Below, piece after piece: positions 7,810-16,774 of a stretch of DNA of 64,000 nucleotides (position 1 is the stretch's first letter; each line of letters begins with the position of its first letter). A program made the translations under genes and the position numbers. The DNA comes from Melghirimyces thermohalophilus (GTDB taxonomy: Bacteria > Bacillota > Bacilli > Thermoactinomycetales > DSM-45169), in NCBI RefSeq assembly GCF_900102685.1, contig NZ_FMZA01000016.1:1-64000 (forward strand), given 5' to 3'. The notes under the pieces are model-generated. The model had not been told where the DNA came from and did not search any database. It saw only the letters and a list, made by a program, of their open reading frames with translations.

Positions 7810-8700
7810 ATGAGTAAGGGAAAGGAGATCGTCATCTATTTGGTGATCGCTGCGCTGCTGTTGGGCGGAAGCTATTGGTGGGGCGGCGAGCAAGCGGTGG
7901 AAGGGGGTGGCGGCAACAAAGGCACGATTAAGATCGGCTATAACAACTGGGCCGAGAATATTGCTGTCACCCATATGTGGAAGTTGCTGTTGGAGGAGAA
8001 GGGGTACAGCGTGGAGTTGGTGCGGACGGAGAAGGCGCCGCTTTGGTCGGGGGCGGCATCGGGGAGCATCGATGTGGTGCCGGAGGCGTGGCTGCCTACG
8101 ACGGACCAACCTTTCTACAGCAAGTACAAGGACAAGTTGGAGCTGCATGAGCCCTGGTATGAAGGAACCAATCTCGGATTGGCGGTCCCCTCTTATGTCG
8201 ATGTGGACAGCATCGAGGAGCTGAACGAGAAGAAAGACCTGTTTCAACGGAAGGGACAGCCGACGATTGTGGGCATTGATCCCGGAGCCAGCCTGACGAG
8301 TCTGACGGAGGAATCGATCAAAGAGTATGGGTTGGATTACAAGTTGCTGGAAAGTTCGGAACCGGCGATGTTGAGTGAATTGGACAAGGCGATCCAAAAG
8401 AAAGAGCCGATCCTGGTCACCTTGTGGAATCCCCACTGGATCTTTTCCAAGTATGAGGATTTGAAGTATTTGAAAGACCCTAAGAACGTTTACGGGGAAA
8501 AGGAAGACATCTTCTTTGTCACCCGGGAGGGTTTCAAAAAAGAGCATCCCGACGTGGTCAAGTGGATGAATCAGTGGCAGATGGACGACCAATCCCTGGG
8601 CAGCCTGATGCAGGTGATCGAGGAGACGGGGGATCCGGAAAAGGGAGCCGAAAAATGGATCGAGGAAAATCGGGAGCAGGTGGATCGGTGGTTGAAGTGA
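7810..8700 (+). CDS. glycine betaine/choline-type ABC substrate-binding protein (OpuAC-like), copy 1
   Basis: 296 residues. ATG 7810 follows AAGGAG by 11 bases; a GTG at 7798 overlaps that site. Residues 6-24 are a hydrophobic anchor, then a Gly-rich spacer (EGGGGNKG) and a periplasmic-binding-protein type 2 domain. Conserved aromatics of betaine-binding proteins are seen in IGYNNWAEN, VPEAWLPTT and TLWNPHWIF. There is no lipobox cysteine, unlike usual OpuAC lipoproteins, so it is likely anchored by its N-terminal helix. No ATPase or permease gene is nearby. It is closely similar (about three quarters identical by eye) to the protein at 10392. It may be an orphan receptor or may feed a transporter elsewhere. 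Confidence 0.8.
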   Translation: MSKGKEIVIYLVIAALLLGGSYWWGGEQAVEGGGGNKGTIKIGYNNWAENIAVTHMWKLLLEEKGYSVELVRTEKAPLWSGAASGSIDVVPEAWLPTTDQPFYSKYKDKLELHEPWYEGTNLGLAVPSYVDVDSIEELNEKKDLFQRKGQPTIVGIDPGASLTSLTEESIKEYGLDYKLLESSEPAMLSELDKAIQKKEPILVTLWNPHWIFSKYEDLKYLKDPKNVYGEKEDIFFVTREGFKKEHPDVVKWMNQWQMDDQSLGSLMQVIEETGDPEKGAEKWIEENREQVDRWLK

Positions 8701-8723
8701 TCTGACGATAAACAACGAACATC

Positions 8724-8766
8724 AGCGAAGCTCGAGGAGGCGATGCCTCCTGTGGGCTTCGCTTTT
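8724..8766 (+). terminator. intrinsic terminator after OpuAC-like copy 1
   Basis: AGCGAAGC (8724-8731) pairs with GCTTCGCT (8756-8763), with inner pairing AGGAGGC/GCCTCCT, followed by TTTT. The rest of 8767-9021 shows no clear gene or promoter. Confidence 0.8.
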
Positions 8767-9021
8767 CGTGCGAATTTTCGTATCCCCCTACACCGCCTCT
8801 GACGGTTTTTTGTGAGCGAAAAACCTATGCTTTTTCCCAACCCTATTTTCCATCGGAGCAGGGGAACAGCGAAACTGTTGAATGATACTATATAGGGGAC
8901 ATATCGTCACCTTCGCCATGAGCACATCGATCAGCGCAGGTTTTGAGGAGATAACCATAAGGTTACGCTAAAAACGGACCTCACGAAAGAGATTCGGGGT
9001 TCTGCCATACCGTAAATACGT

Positions 9022-9942
9022 ATGAATAGGATGATTTTAATGAATAAAGAACAAGTAATGGAAATAGCTAACAAGTATAATCTTGCACTGAAAGAAGACA
9101 GATTACAGTTTAATGAATCTGGGCTTGATTTCCAAGTTGTTTTTGCGCTAGATGAGAATGGAGATGAGTGGGTTCTCCGCTTGCCTAGACGTGAAGATGT
9201 TATGCCTAGAACAATCGTTGAGAAACAAGCATTAGATTTGGTCCATCAACATGCTAAATCTTTTCAAGCCCCCAACTGGATGATTTATACTGATGAGCTG
9301 ATAGCCTATAAGAAGCTAGATGGTAAACCAGCAGGAACCATTGATCATGAAATAGGAAACTATGTCTGGGAGATGGATATCAACAATGTGCCAGACGCAT
9401 TTCATCAGACGCTTGGAAGCGTGCTATCCGAACTCCATGGAATCCCAAGTGATCAGGTTGCTGACCTTGAGTTGGTCGTTCATACAGCCGATGAGGCCAG
9501 AGAATCAATGAAAGAACGAATGAATGCTGTAAAAGCGAATTTCGGGGTAGGAGAGAGGTTGTGGAATCGATGGCAGTCATGGCTTGATAATGATGAAATG
9601 TGGCCAAAGAAAACGGGTCTCATTCATGGAGACATACATGCTGGACATATTCTGATCGATAAAGACGCTAACGTAACTGGATTAATCGATTGGACAGAAG
9701 CGAAGGTTTCAGATATATCAAATGATTTTGTCTTCCATTATAAAGCTTTTGGGGAAGAAGGCCTTGAAGCGCTGATAACGGCTTATAAAGAGGCAGGAGG
9801 GTACTACTGGCCTAAGATGAAAGAGCATATTATTGAATTGGTCGCTGCTTCCCCCGTTTCCATTGCTGAATTTGCATTAGTATCTGGTGTTGAGGAATAT
9901 GAACAGATGGCAAAGAAAGCGTTGGAGGTGAAAAGTTCATAA
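9022..9942 (+). CDS. mph: macrolide 2'-phosphotransferase (Mph family)
   Basis: 306 residues with the aminoglycoside/macrolide phosphotransferase fold. The Brenner-type catalytic loop is [10 protein letters not shown] (residues about 201-210), with His in place of the usual Asn as in Mph enzymes. The metal-binding segment GLIDWTEAK follows. Known relatives use GTP to phosphorylate the 2'-OH of the macrolide desosamine and inactivate the drug in the cytoplasm; the closest match by memory is the chromosomal Bacillus YcbJ/MphK group. Starts at 9022, 9031 and 9040 are all ATG; AGGATGA before 9040 makes that one plausible too. The gene is visibly A+T-richer than the two similar genes around it, suggesting insertion. 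Confidence 0.85.
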   Translation: MNRMILMNKEQVMEIANKYNLALKEDRLQFNESGLDFQVVFALDENGDEWVLRLPRREDVMPRTIVEKQALDLVHQHAKSFQAPNWMIYTDELIAYKKLDGKPAGTIDHEIGNYVWEMDINNVPDAFHQTLGSVLSELHGIPSDQVADLELVVHTADEARESMKERMNAVKANFGVGERLWNRWQSWLDNDEMWPKKTGLIHGDIHAGHILIDKDANVTGLIDWTEAKVSDISNDFVFHYKAFGEEGLEALITAYKEAGGYYWPKMKEHIIELVAASPVSIAEFALVSGVEEYEQMAKKALEVKSS

Positions 9943-10034
9943 ATCGTTTCCTCAGATTGAGAAATCAGCCATGACATCAATATCGTCCTCTCAGTAGTGA
10001 GTGAAATGTCCAAAACCGAATCACGCACGAACAT

Positions 10035-10061
10035 GCTCCCACCAAATGATGGGGGCTTTTT
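10035..10061 (+). terminator. intrinsic terminator after mph
   Basis: GCTCCCA at 10035-10041 pairs with TGGGGGC at 10050-10056, followed by TTTTT. The remaining 330 bases to 10391 show no supported gene; only a TAAAATAAAGG-rich stretch near 10300 is notable. Confidence 0.7.
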
Positions 10062-10391
10062 ATGAAGATAAGTATTCGGGACACTTGTGGGTCAGCAATA
10101 TGTAGTTTTTCTCATCTAACTGTGCCTAAATGGGATATCCCTGATCCGGGGTACAGGGTTTATTGCCGGGTTCATTAAGTCACGCATCATGAAAAAACTG
10201 TCAAACTCCCTTGTGAAATAAGGGCGAAACGAATCCCTTACCGGATTTTTGCCGCCGTCGATTTTCCACTCCGTTCAATAATCTGCCGGCTGTCCGGGCA
10301 TAAAATAAAGGAATGGATAGGGGTTTCCCAAATAAGATTTCCGATCAAGGGGCAAGGATCGTACTGGATTCAGCAAAGGGGTGTGGAACAG

Positions 10392-11288
10392 ATGAGCCGA
10401 GGCAAGCAGCTGGCTATCTTCACGGTGGTCGCCGCGCTCGTGATCGGCGTCACCTACTTGTGGGGCGGTGGCAACGCGCTCAAGGAAGGTGGCGGTGGCA
10501 ACAAGGGAACGGTCAAGATCGGCTACAACAACTGGGCGGAAAATATTGCGGTTACGAATATGTGGAAGGTGTTGCTGGAGGAGAAAGGGTATCAGGTGCA
10601 GACCACCCAGACCGAGAAGGCGCCGCTCTGGTCCGGTGCGGCCTCGGGGAGTATCGATATCATGCCGGAGGTGTGGCTGCCGACGACAGACAAGCCTTTC
10701 TATAGCGAGTACAAAGATCAGCTGGAGCTGCATCAGACCTGGTATAAAGGGACCAACCTGGGCCTGGTGGTCCCCTCCTATGTCAAGGTGGACCGCATCG
10801 ATCAGTTGAACCGGAACAAGGGCCAGTTTAAGCGAGGCGGCGAACCGACGATCGTGGGGATCGATCCCGGAGCCAGTCTGATGCGGCTGACGGAGAAGGC
10901 GGTAAAAGAGTACGGATTGGACTTCAAGTTGCTGGAGAGTTCGGAGCCGGCCATGTTGAGCGAACTGGAAAAAGCGATCCGGGATCAAGACCCGGTCCTG
11001 GTCACCCTGTGGAATCCTCACTGGATCTTTTCTAAACATCACAACCTGAAGTACTTAAAGGACCCCAAAAACGTTTACGGGGAACGGGAAGATATCTACT
11101 TCGTCACCAGACGCGGATTTAAAAAAGAGCACCCGGAAGTGGTGAAGTGGATGAATCAGTGGCAGATGGACGATCAGACCCTGGGTAAGTTGATGCAGAC
11201 GGTGGAGGAATCCGATGACCCGGAAGCAGGTGCGAAGAAATGGATCCAGGAAAACCGGAAGCTGGTGGATGGGTGGTTGAAAGAATGA
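10392..11288 (+). CDS. glycine betaine/choline-type ABC substrate-binding protein (OpuAC-like), copy 2
   Basis: 298 residues, ATG 10392 with AAAGGGG about 10 bases upstream; GTG 10383 is in frame but too close to that site. The layout is that of copy 1: hydrophobic anchor, EGGGGNKG spacer, binding domain with NNWAEN, PEVWLPTT and LWNPHWIF. Again there is no lipobox Cys and no ABC partner. Compared with copy 1 it uses more G+C at silent positions. The pair looks like a tandem duplication later split by the phosphotransferase gene. Confidence 0.8.
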   Translation: MSRGKQLAIFTVVAALVIGVTYLWGGGNALKEGGGGNKGTVKIGYNNWAENIAVTNMWKVLLEEKGYQVQTTQTEKAPLWSGAASGSIDIMPEVWLPTTDKPFYSEYKDQLELHQTWYKGTNLGLVVPSYVKVDRIDQLNRNKGQFKRGGEPTIVGIDPGASLMRLTEKAVKEYGLDFKLLESSEPAMLSELEKAIRDQDPVLVTLWNPHWIFSKHHNLKYLKDPKNVYGEREDIYFVTRRGFKKEHPEVVKWMNQWQMDDQTLGKLMQTVEESDDPEAGAKKWIQENRKLVDGWLKE

Positions 11289-11310
11289 GCTTGAGTCCGG
11301 GCACTTTTAG

Positions 11311-11334
11311 GAGCGGGGATTCCGCTCTTTTTTA
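11311..11334 (+). terminator. intrinsic terminator after OpuAC-like copy 2
   Basis: GAGCGG (11311-11316) pairs with CCGCTC (11322-11327), followed by a run of six or more T. Bases 11335-11580 show no supported gene. Confidence 0.8.
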
Positions 11335-11583
11335 TTTTCTTCTGAAAGAGTGGATTCTTTTTCGTTGCCGCAGGGAGTGGTGGGGATTCCGGATGGGGTG
11401 CTCTCTTGAGCAGCCTCCTTTTTCATGGGAAAAGGGTGTCCAGTATTTCCGCTTCATGGTAGAATAAACCCAATGAAACCCGTGTTGAAATTTGTTGAAC
11501 AGGATCAGTTTGTGTGAAATGGCGTCGCGGCTGTCGGAGGCCGCTCGAGACAAGGTGTGAGGGAGAAAGATAGGTGGTCGATG

Positions 11584-12384
11584 ATGAAGCGAAAGGGTGC
11601 ACGGATTCGGGGCGTGTATCGGGTGCTGCAAGCCTTTCCTTTTGTTCAGGGGGTGCTCTACTATACGGAGGTGGACCCACCCCAGGCAAGTGAGGGAACG
11701 TCTCCGCGCCCCACGCGCTTTTTACACGGACTGGATCTACATCAGGTAGGAAGGTCCGCGGATCTGCGGAGTCTCTTGAAGCGGGACTCCTACGCTTTTT
11801 TCCCGCTTCAAGGCTTGTTCGTGGAAGAGGATGTCCTGTATCAGCTGTTTGGAAAAATGAACGGAATCCTGCTGGCCTATCACCTGTTCCGCAGCGTTCC
11901 CCTGTCCATGGATGAAGCGATACATATTTTACGGAGGGCATCGGGTCAACTGGTGCGGATTCACGAAAAGGGTCAGTTTACCGTCGTCCATCCGCAGAAC
12001 ATGCTGCTCACAGCGGACTCGGTCCGATTTTTGTACGGAGGGCCCTCGGGACTCCTGCCCAAACTTCGCGGGGAGTCAGCCGCGGGAGCGGAAGAGACGA
12101 GCCTCGACCGCCGGCTGGAAAAGGAGCAGATGATGGACGTTTACTCGCTGGGAGCTTTGGCCTACATCATGCTGACCGGTACCAGTCCGGCCCCGGGAAA
12201 ACAGACGAAACCGATCCGCGCTTTCCGCAGCGATACGCCTGCGGAGCTGGAGCATCTGGTGATGCAGAGCCTGTTGGCCGATCCTCGTTCCCGCCCGCGG
12301 CTAGAGGATTTGTGGCGCAGCCTTAACAGGGTATCGGTCAAAGGGGAGACCGACCGGTCTCACCAAGCCCAGTCTACTTCTTAA
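11584..12384 (+). CDS. protein kinase-like protein lacking catalytic residues (pseudokinase)
   Basis: 266 residues from ATG 11584, with AGGTGG 6 bases upstream; ATG 11581 and GTG 11557 are alternatives. The C-terminal half follows a Hanks-kinase lobe. VHPQNMLL stands where HRDLKPENILL is expected, without the catalytic Asp. RFLYGGPSG stands in place of DFG. MMDVYSLGALAYIMLTGTSP matches subdomain IX, and ADPRSRPRLEDLW matches the final Arg-containing subdomain. No glycine loop or ATP-anchoring Lys is evident. It is likely a scaffold or sensor pseudokinase. It precedes a glycosyltransferase gene by 162 bases. Confidence 0.65.
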   Translation: MKRKGARIRGVYRVLQAFPFVQGVLYYTEVDPPQASEGTSPRPTRFLHGLDLHQVGRSADLRSLLKRDSYAFFPLQGLFVEEDVLYQLFGKMNGILLAYHLFRSVPLSMDEAIHILRRASGQLVRIHEKGQFTVVHPQNMLLTADSVRFLYGGPSGLLPKLRGESAAGAEETSLDRRLEKEQMMDVYSLGALAYIMLTGTSPAPGKQTKPIRAFRSDTPAELEHLVMQSLLADPRSRPRLEDLWRSLNRVSVKGETDRSHQAQSTS

Positions 12385-12546
12385 CGTTTCTATTGACGGG
12401 GATGGAGGGGATTCCGTCCCCGGTCATCTTTCGTTGATCCGAAAAGACACAGTTGCCTCCGACAGCAACCGTGGAAAGAACTGGACACCGGTAGGCCGGG
12501 CAAGGGATGTGGTGAGAGGTTTCCAGTCCTGAAAGGGAGGTAGGAA

Positions 12547-13839
12547 ATGATGCGCGTCCTGATGGTTCTGTTCAAAGATATTCATTACGACGCCAGGGTA
12601 CACAGAGAAGCGATCGCGCTGGCGGAGGCGGGTTGGTATGTGGATATTGCCTGTCTGCACACCACCTCCCAACCCGCGCCGGAAATTCACGAGCGGGTGC
12701 GGTTGCTGCGGTATCCGATCCAGACCAAGCGGATCAAGCGGTATGTGGAGCAAAAGGCGGATCAACGGGTGAAGCGCGGCGTTTATCGCGTGGTGCGCAA
12801 CCCGGTGGTGAAAGTGGCCAAAGACGCAGTGGCCAAGCGGGATTTTGCCATGAAAGTATGGGATCTTTGCCAAGGGGCCAACTACTCGGCGGTACATTGC
12901 CACGGGGCGGAAACCTTAAGTATCGGGGCTTATCTGAAGCAAAAGCATGGGTTGACCCTGGTCTATGATCCCCATCACGTCTATGAAGACAGCAACGGAA
13001 AAAAACGATGGGAACGGACGGCGAGTCAACGAGCGGAAACGGTTTGGATGGATGAGGTGGACCACCTGATTGCCATCAACGAATTGATTGAAGCGGAATT
13101 TCAGCATCGTTACCCCAATCTGTCCATCACCGTTTTGCGCAATATTCCCCAAACCTTGGATCAGCTTCCGCGGGAGAAAAATTATTTTCACCGCCGGTAT
13201 GACTTGAAGGCGGAGGATCAGGTGATTTTGTATCAGGGCGGATTTACACAGAACCGGGGTCTGGAGGAACTGATCCGTGCCCTTGTCCACTTGCCGGAAC
13301 GGCACAAACTGGTGTTGCTCGGGTTTGGGGAGTGGAAGGAGCGGCTGGAACAGCTGGTGAAGGAAAAAGGTCTGACGGATCGTGTCTTTTTCCATCCACC
13401 GCTGTTGCCCTGCAAGCTGCTTCATGTGACCAGCCATGCCGATTTGGGCGCGGTGTTGTACCAGAGCACCTGCCCCAAAAACCGCCTGGTCACCCCGAAC
13501 AAGTTGTTTGAATATATCCAGGCCGGCATCCCCGTGATCTCCAGCGATCGGCCCGGAAAGGCGATCGTGGTTGGCACCTATCAAGCCGGCCGCTTAGTCG
13601 ATCCGCACAATGTCCAGGAGATCGCCGATGCCATCCGGGAGATTCTCTCCGATCCCGACCCCTGGCTGATCGGAACCCACAAAGCGAGAAAACAGCTGCG
13701 GTGGGAGAAAGAACAGGAACGGCTGGTGGAACTTTACCGTCAAATCATACTAGCTCGCAGGAATCAGCGGGATGAAAGTGAGCAGGAACCGGAACAGGAG
13801 GACCTGTTTTCCATTCAGCCCCACTTGCGCCAGCTCTAA
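12547..13839 (+). CDS. glycosyltransferase, GT4 family
   Basis: 430 residues, ATG with GGGAGGTAGGAA upstream. The N-terminal GT-B domain (MRVLMVLFKDIHYDARVHRE) has the usual R-x-x-x-x-A loop. The C-terminal domain shows YQGGFTQNRGLEELIRAL, then HKLVLLGFG, then PNKLFEYIQAGIPVISSD, the donor-binding region around the E-x7-E motif. It transfers a sugar from a nucleotide donor to an unknown acceptor, probably a cell-surface glycan or lipid. The last 30 residues are Glu/Gln-rich. Neither sugar nor acceptor can be told from sequence. It lies between the pseudokinase and a tRNA gene. Confidence 0.85.
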   Translation: MMRVLMVLFKDIHYDARVHREAIALAEAGWYVDIACLHTTSQPAPEIHERVRLLRYPIQTKRIKRYVEQKADQRVKRGVYRVVRNPVVKVAKDAVAKRDFAMKVWDLCQGANYSAVHCHGAETLSIGAYLKQKHGLTLVYDPHHVYEDSNGKKRWERTASQRAETVWMDEVDHLIAINELIEAEFQHRYPNLSITVLRNIPQTLDQLPREKNYFHRRYDLKAEDQVILYQGGFTQNRGLEELIRALVHLPERHKLVLLGFGEWKERLEQLVKEKGLTDRVFFHPPLLPCKLLHVTSHADLGAVLYQSTCPKNRLVTPNKLFEYIQAGIPVISSDRPGKAIVVGTYQAGRLVDPHNVQEIADAIREILSDPDPWLIGTHKARKQLRWEKEQERLVELYRQIILARRNQRDESEQEPEQEDLFSIQPHLRQL

Positions 13840-13851
13840 GCGGCTCTCCCC

Positions 13852-13880
13852 TTGACAACATGGCGGCAGGATTGTAAGAT
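13852..13880 (+). promoter_or_regulatory. sigma-A promoter of tRNA-Ala
   Basis: TTGACA (13852-13857), 17-base spacer, TAAGAT (13875-13880), 19 bases before the tRNA 5' end. Confidence 0.8.
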
Positions 13881-13899
13881 AAATACTGCGTCCTGACGA

Positions 13900-13975
13900 G
13901 GGGCTGTAGCTCAGCCGGGAGAGCGCCTCGTTCGCAACGAGGAGGTCGGCGGTTCGATCCCGCTCAGCTCCACCA
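13900..13975 (+). tRNA. tRNA-Ala (anticodon CGC)
   Basis: 76 bases with a complete cloverleaf: acceptor GGGGCTG/CAGCTCC, D arm GCTC/GAGC, anticodon stem CCTCG/CGAGG around TTCGCAA, T arm GGCGG/CCGCT around TTCGATC. CCA is encoded. Anticodon CGC reads GCG (Ala). Confidence 0.95.
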
Positions 13976-13980
13976 TTCCA

Positions 13981-14004
13981 AACCCTTGGTGCACAAGGGT
14001 TTTT
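13981..14004 (+). terminator. terminator of tRNA-Ala
   Basis: AACCCTTG (13981-13988) pairs with CAAGGGTT (13994-14001), then T-run. Confidence 0.8.
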
Positions 14005-14010
14005 CTGTGC

Positions 14011-14041
14011 AAAACAGCCCCACCGAAATCGGTGGGGCTGT
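14011..14041 (-). terminator. terminator of the minus-strand MFS gene
   Basis: A 13-base-pair stem (14014-14026 with 14029-14041). Read on the minus strand it is followed by TTTT, 17 bases beyond the stop of the transporter gene. Confidence 0.8.
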
Positions 14042-14057
14042 TTATTTTAAAGGAGAC

Positions 14058-15374
14058 TCAGCTTGCTTGCTTGACGTTATCTACCGTGATCGGTTTTTTA
14101 GCTGTCTCTGGTATCAACAGGATGGCAGTGATGGCCACGATGGCACATCCCATCAAAAAGTAAGCGGGCATCAAGTTGCTTCCTGTCGATGCGGTCAGCG
14201 CCGTGATGATATAGGGAGCACCTCCTCCAAAGATGGCGGTGGAGATATTATAGGAAAAGCTGTAGCCGCTGTTCCGCACCCGATTGGGAAAAAGCGGGGG
14301 CAGAGCGGAGGGGTGCGCGCCCACAAAGAGCGACACCAGGATCCCGAGGGCAAAGAAGCCCACCAAGGGTCCGATCGCTGAGCCGCTGGTGATGAACAGA
14401 AAGATCGGCACCGCCGAGAGCAGGGTGAGTCCGGTGGCCAACAGCAAAAATAGCTTGCGGCCAAACCGGTCGGTCAGCATCCCGACCACGGCGATCAGAA
14501 ACATCATAAAGGCCATTCCGGCGATGGTTACCAATAGGGACTGGAGGGCGGTTAACCCCACCTGCGTTTCAAAGTAAGAAGGCAGGTACGTCAATAGCGT
14601 GTAATAAGCGCCATTGGCAAAGGCAATGCAGCCAAAGGAGGTTAACAACGGTTTTTTAGCGGTAGAAAACATTTCCCGAATCGGGGTGCGGGATAGGGAT
14701 TGATTCTCCTTCATCTGATTGTAGATCGGTGTATCGTCCAATTTGTTTCTCAGATACATGCCGGTCAAGGCCAGCGGTAAAGAACAGATAAAAGGAATGC
14801 GCCATCCCCAGGAAGTCATGGCCTCGGTACTCAGTGTTGAAGTGAGGATGGCCACAAACCCCGAACCAAGGATGTATCCCAACAGCACACCGGATTCGAG
14901 GAAGCTGGTAAACAGCCCCCGGCGACGGTTGGGCGCTGATTCATTCATAAATACCGTTGCCGCTCCGTACTCGCCTCCAGCAGCCAATCCCTGAACCATC
15001 CGCATGATGATAAGCAGGATCGTTGCGAATATTCCGATCGAATGGTAATCGGGTATCAATCCGATGATGGCTGTGGCTAAGGACATCATCATGATGGTGA
15101 TGGTTAAGATTTTCTTCCGTCCGATACGGTCTCCCATGGATCCAAACAGCAAGCCGCCCAAGGGTCTGAAGAAAAACGAGATGGCAAATACCGCAAAAGC
15201 ATTTAAAAAAGCGGCTGTCGTACTTGCTCCGGGGAAAAACTGGGCCCCGATAATGCCGGCGGTATAGCTGTAAACTCCGTATTCATACCACTCGACCAGA
15301 TTGCCCATGGCTGTCGCCATGGTGGCTTTTTCCATGCTTACAGTTCCGGAATCCTTTGTTGAAGCGATGCTCAT
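14058..15374 (-). CDS. MFS transporter, metabolite:H+ symporter (MHS) family, ProP-like
   Basis: 438 residues, about 12 transmembrane helices. The start NLVEWYEYGVYSYTA and FFFRPLGGLLFGSMGDRIGRKK with the MFS loop motif are typical of MHS members (ProP, KgtP, ShiA). RMVQGLAAGGEYGAA is the helix-4 signature, and VGMLTDRFGRK repeats the loop motif in the second half. A proton-coupled uptake role is known for the family. The substrate could be proline/betaine, a dicarboxylate or another organic acid and cannot be fixed here. It is a single minus-strand unit with its own terminator, bracketed by plus-strand genes. Confidence 0.85.
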   Translation of the reverse strand: MSIASTKDSGTVSMEKATMATAMGNLVEWYEYGVYSYTAGIIGAQFFPGASTTAAFLNAFAVFAISFFFRPLGGLLFGSMGDRIGRKKILTITIMMMSLATAIIGLIPDYHSIGIFATILLIIMRMVQGLAAGGEYGAATVFMNESAPNRRRGLFTSFLESGVLLGYILGSGFVAILTSTLSTEAMTSWGWRIPFICSLPLALTGMYLRNKLDDTPIYNQMKENQSLSRTPIREMFSTAKKPLLTSFGCIAFANGAYYTLLTYLPSYFETQVGLTALQSLLVTIAGMAFMMFLIAVVGMLTDRFGRKLFLLLATGLTLLSAVPIFLFITSGSAIGPLVGFFALGILVSLFVGAHPSALPPLFPNRVRNSGYSFSYNISTAIFGGGAPYIITALTASTGSNLMPAYFLMGCAIVAITAILLIPETAKKPITVDNVKQAS

Positions 15375-15637
15375 CGACTCCTTTTAATCATTGTTATTGT
15401 CCCTAAACGGGATTTTCTCTGTTTGCCATTCAACCAGAAATCGACCGGGAGATCAATATTCTTAACTCTCTGTCAAATGTTAGGCGGTTGTACCAGAGTG
15501 ATCAAGGGGTTAGATGGAAAAAATTGCAGATAGGGGCTGTTCACAAGGCCTTGGGAAGTGTAGATTAAATAGAGTGGGGGGAATATATAAGACGGATTCC
15601 GACACCACCCCACAATGACTGTATAGGAGGGCCCGGC

Positions 15638-16741
15638 TTGGGTTTACAAGAGAAACAACCACGCAAAAATCCCTTTAAGAGGATCGGTGCCTGGGTCGCC
15701 ATCTTGCTCAGCGGACTCAAATTTATTCCTTCTCTTCTCAAACTGGGGAAGTTCGGGGGGACCTTGATCAGCATGGTGGTGACCGTGGGAGCCTACGCTT
15801 TACTTTTTCCCTGGTCTTTTGCTATCGGATTGGTGATCATGATCTTTATCCATGAAATGGGTCATGTGCTGGCCGCCAAGCAAAAAGGGCTACCGGTGTC
15901 GGCTCCGGCTTTTATCCCCTTCCTCGGCGCGCTGATCATGCTGAAGCGGCAACCTCAAAATGCGGAGACAGAGGCCTATGTCGCTTTTGGAGGTCCTTTG
16001 CTCGGCACCGTCGGTGCCATGGCCGCTTACCTTTTGGCGATCTGGACTGGATATGAAGTGTTGTACCCGATTGCCTTTATCGGCTTTTTCCTCAACTTAT
16101 TCAATCTGCTTCCGATTCATCCCTTGGATGGAGGACGGATTGTGACCGCCATCTCCCGGTGGCTGTGGGTGGTGGGATTGATCCTGGGGTTGGTGATGAT
16201 CCTGGTGTTGTGGAGCCCGCTTTTGCTTTTGGTCTGGATCTTGTTTGCCTTTCAGCTGTGGGAGAGCTTTTTGTCCCGGCGCCGCTCTGATGAGCAGCCT
16301 GTGAAGGTGACAGTGGACCTCGATCCCCTTCGTTTTGAAAGTATGGGGATGACCGTACCGGGTGAAAAACACCGGAGGGAGCTTCCCTTTACCCAATACT
16401 GCACCCTGAGCGACCGGGAGCACCGCTGTGATGTCTTTTTGCCCCCGATCGGGCTGATTCACCGGTTTGAAGGATTTAAAGGAGCTTTCCGACGGATACA
16501 GCTGGTGGGAACCGAGCGGGTGGAAACAGAGACCGGCGATGTGATTCGCATGAAGCTGGTATCCACTTACGTGCAGGGAGCGGAGGAGAAAATGCTCCGC
16601 ACCGATCGTGAGTATTATAAAGTCTCCTCCCGAACCCGTCTCGGATACAGTCTGGTCTATTTCGGGCTGGCTGCTTTTTTAGGGTATATGGTGTTTTCAG
16701 GGGCGCCTGTTCCACTGATGAACCAACAGGTGGTCAGTTGA
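15638..16741 (+). CDS. site-2 protease family (M50) membrane metalloprotease
   Basis: 367 residues, TTG with AGGAGGG upstream. The zinc motif HEMGH lies at about residues 76-80 in helix 3. The second motif NLLPIHPLDGGRI, around residue 160, supplies the third ligand Asp. Six or so helices are followed by a cytoplasmic domain of about 120 residues and a final helix. Relatives cut membrane-embedded substrates such as anti-sigma factors. The isolated gene gives no hint of the substrate. The soluble domain is not PDZ or CBS by eye. Confidence 0.85.
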   Translation: MGLQEKQPRKNPFKRIGAWVAILLSGLKFIPSLLKLGKFGGTLISMVVTVGAYALLFPWSFAIGLVIMIFIHEMGHVLAAKQKGLPVSAPAFIPFLGALIMLKRQPQNAETEAYVAFGGPLLGTVGAMAAYLLAIWTGYEVLYPIAFIGFFLNLFNLLPIHPLDGGRIVTAISRWLWVVGLILGLVMILVLWSPLLLLVWILFAFQLWESFLSRRRSDEQPVKVTVDLDPLRFESMGMTVPGEKHRRELPFTQYCTLSDREHRCDVFLPPIGLIHRFEGFKGAFRRIQLVGTERVETETGDVIRMKLVSTYVQGAEEKMLRTDREYYKVSSRTRLGYSLVYFGLAAFLGYMVFSGAPVPLMNQQVVS

Positions 16742-16774
16742 AAACCCGCGGCCGGGTTGCCGCGGGTTTTCTTT
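16741..16774 (+). terminator. intrinsic terminator after the M50 protease
   Basis: AAAACCCGCGG (16741-16751) pairs with CCGCGGGTTTT (16760-16770), then CTTT. Bases 16775-17231 contain no gene I can support. Confidence 0.85.

Noticed and set aside
7780-8715. A 311-codon minus-strand open frame over OpuAC-like copy 1, and a similar 255-codon one at 10275-11042
   Set aside because: They are antisense images of two paralogous plus-strand genes with clear family motifs; their similarity to each other follows from that, and their composition (His/Arg/Leu/Gln-rich) is typical of antisense frames.
11423-11941. Minus-strand 172-codon frame over the pseudokinase start
   Set aside because: It overlaps a plus-strand gene with kinase-fold motifs and has low-complexity composition.
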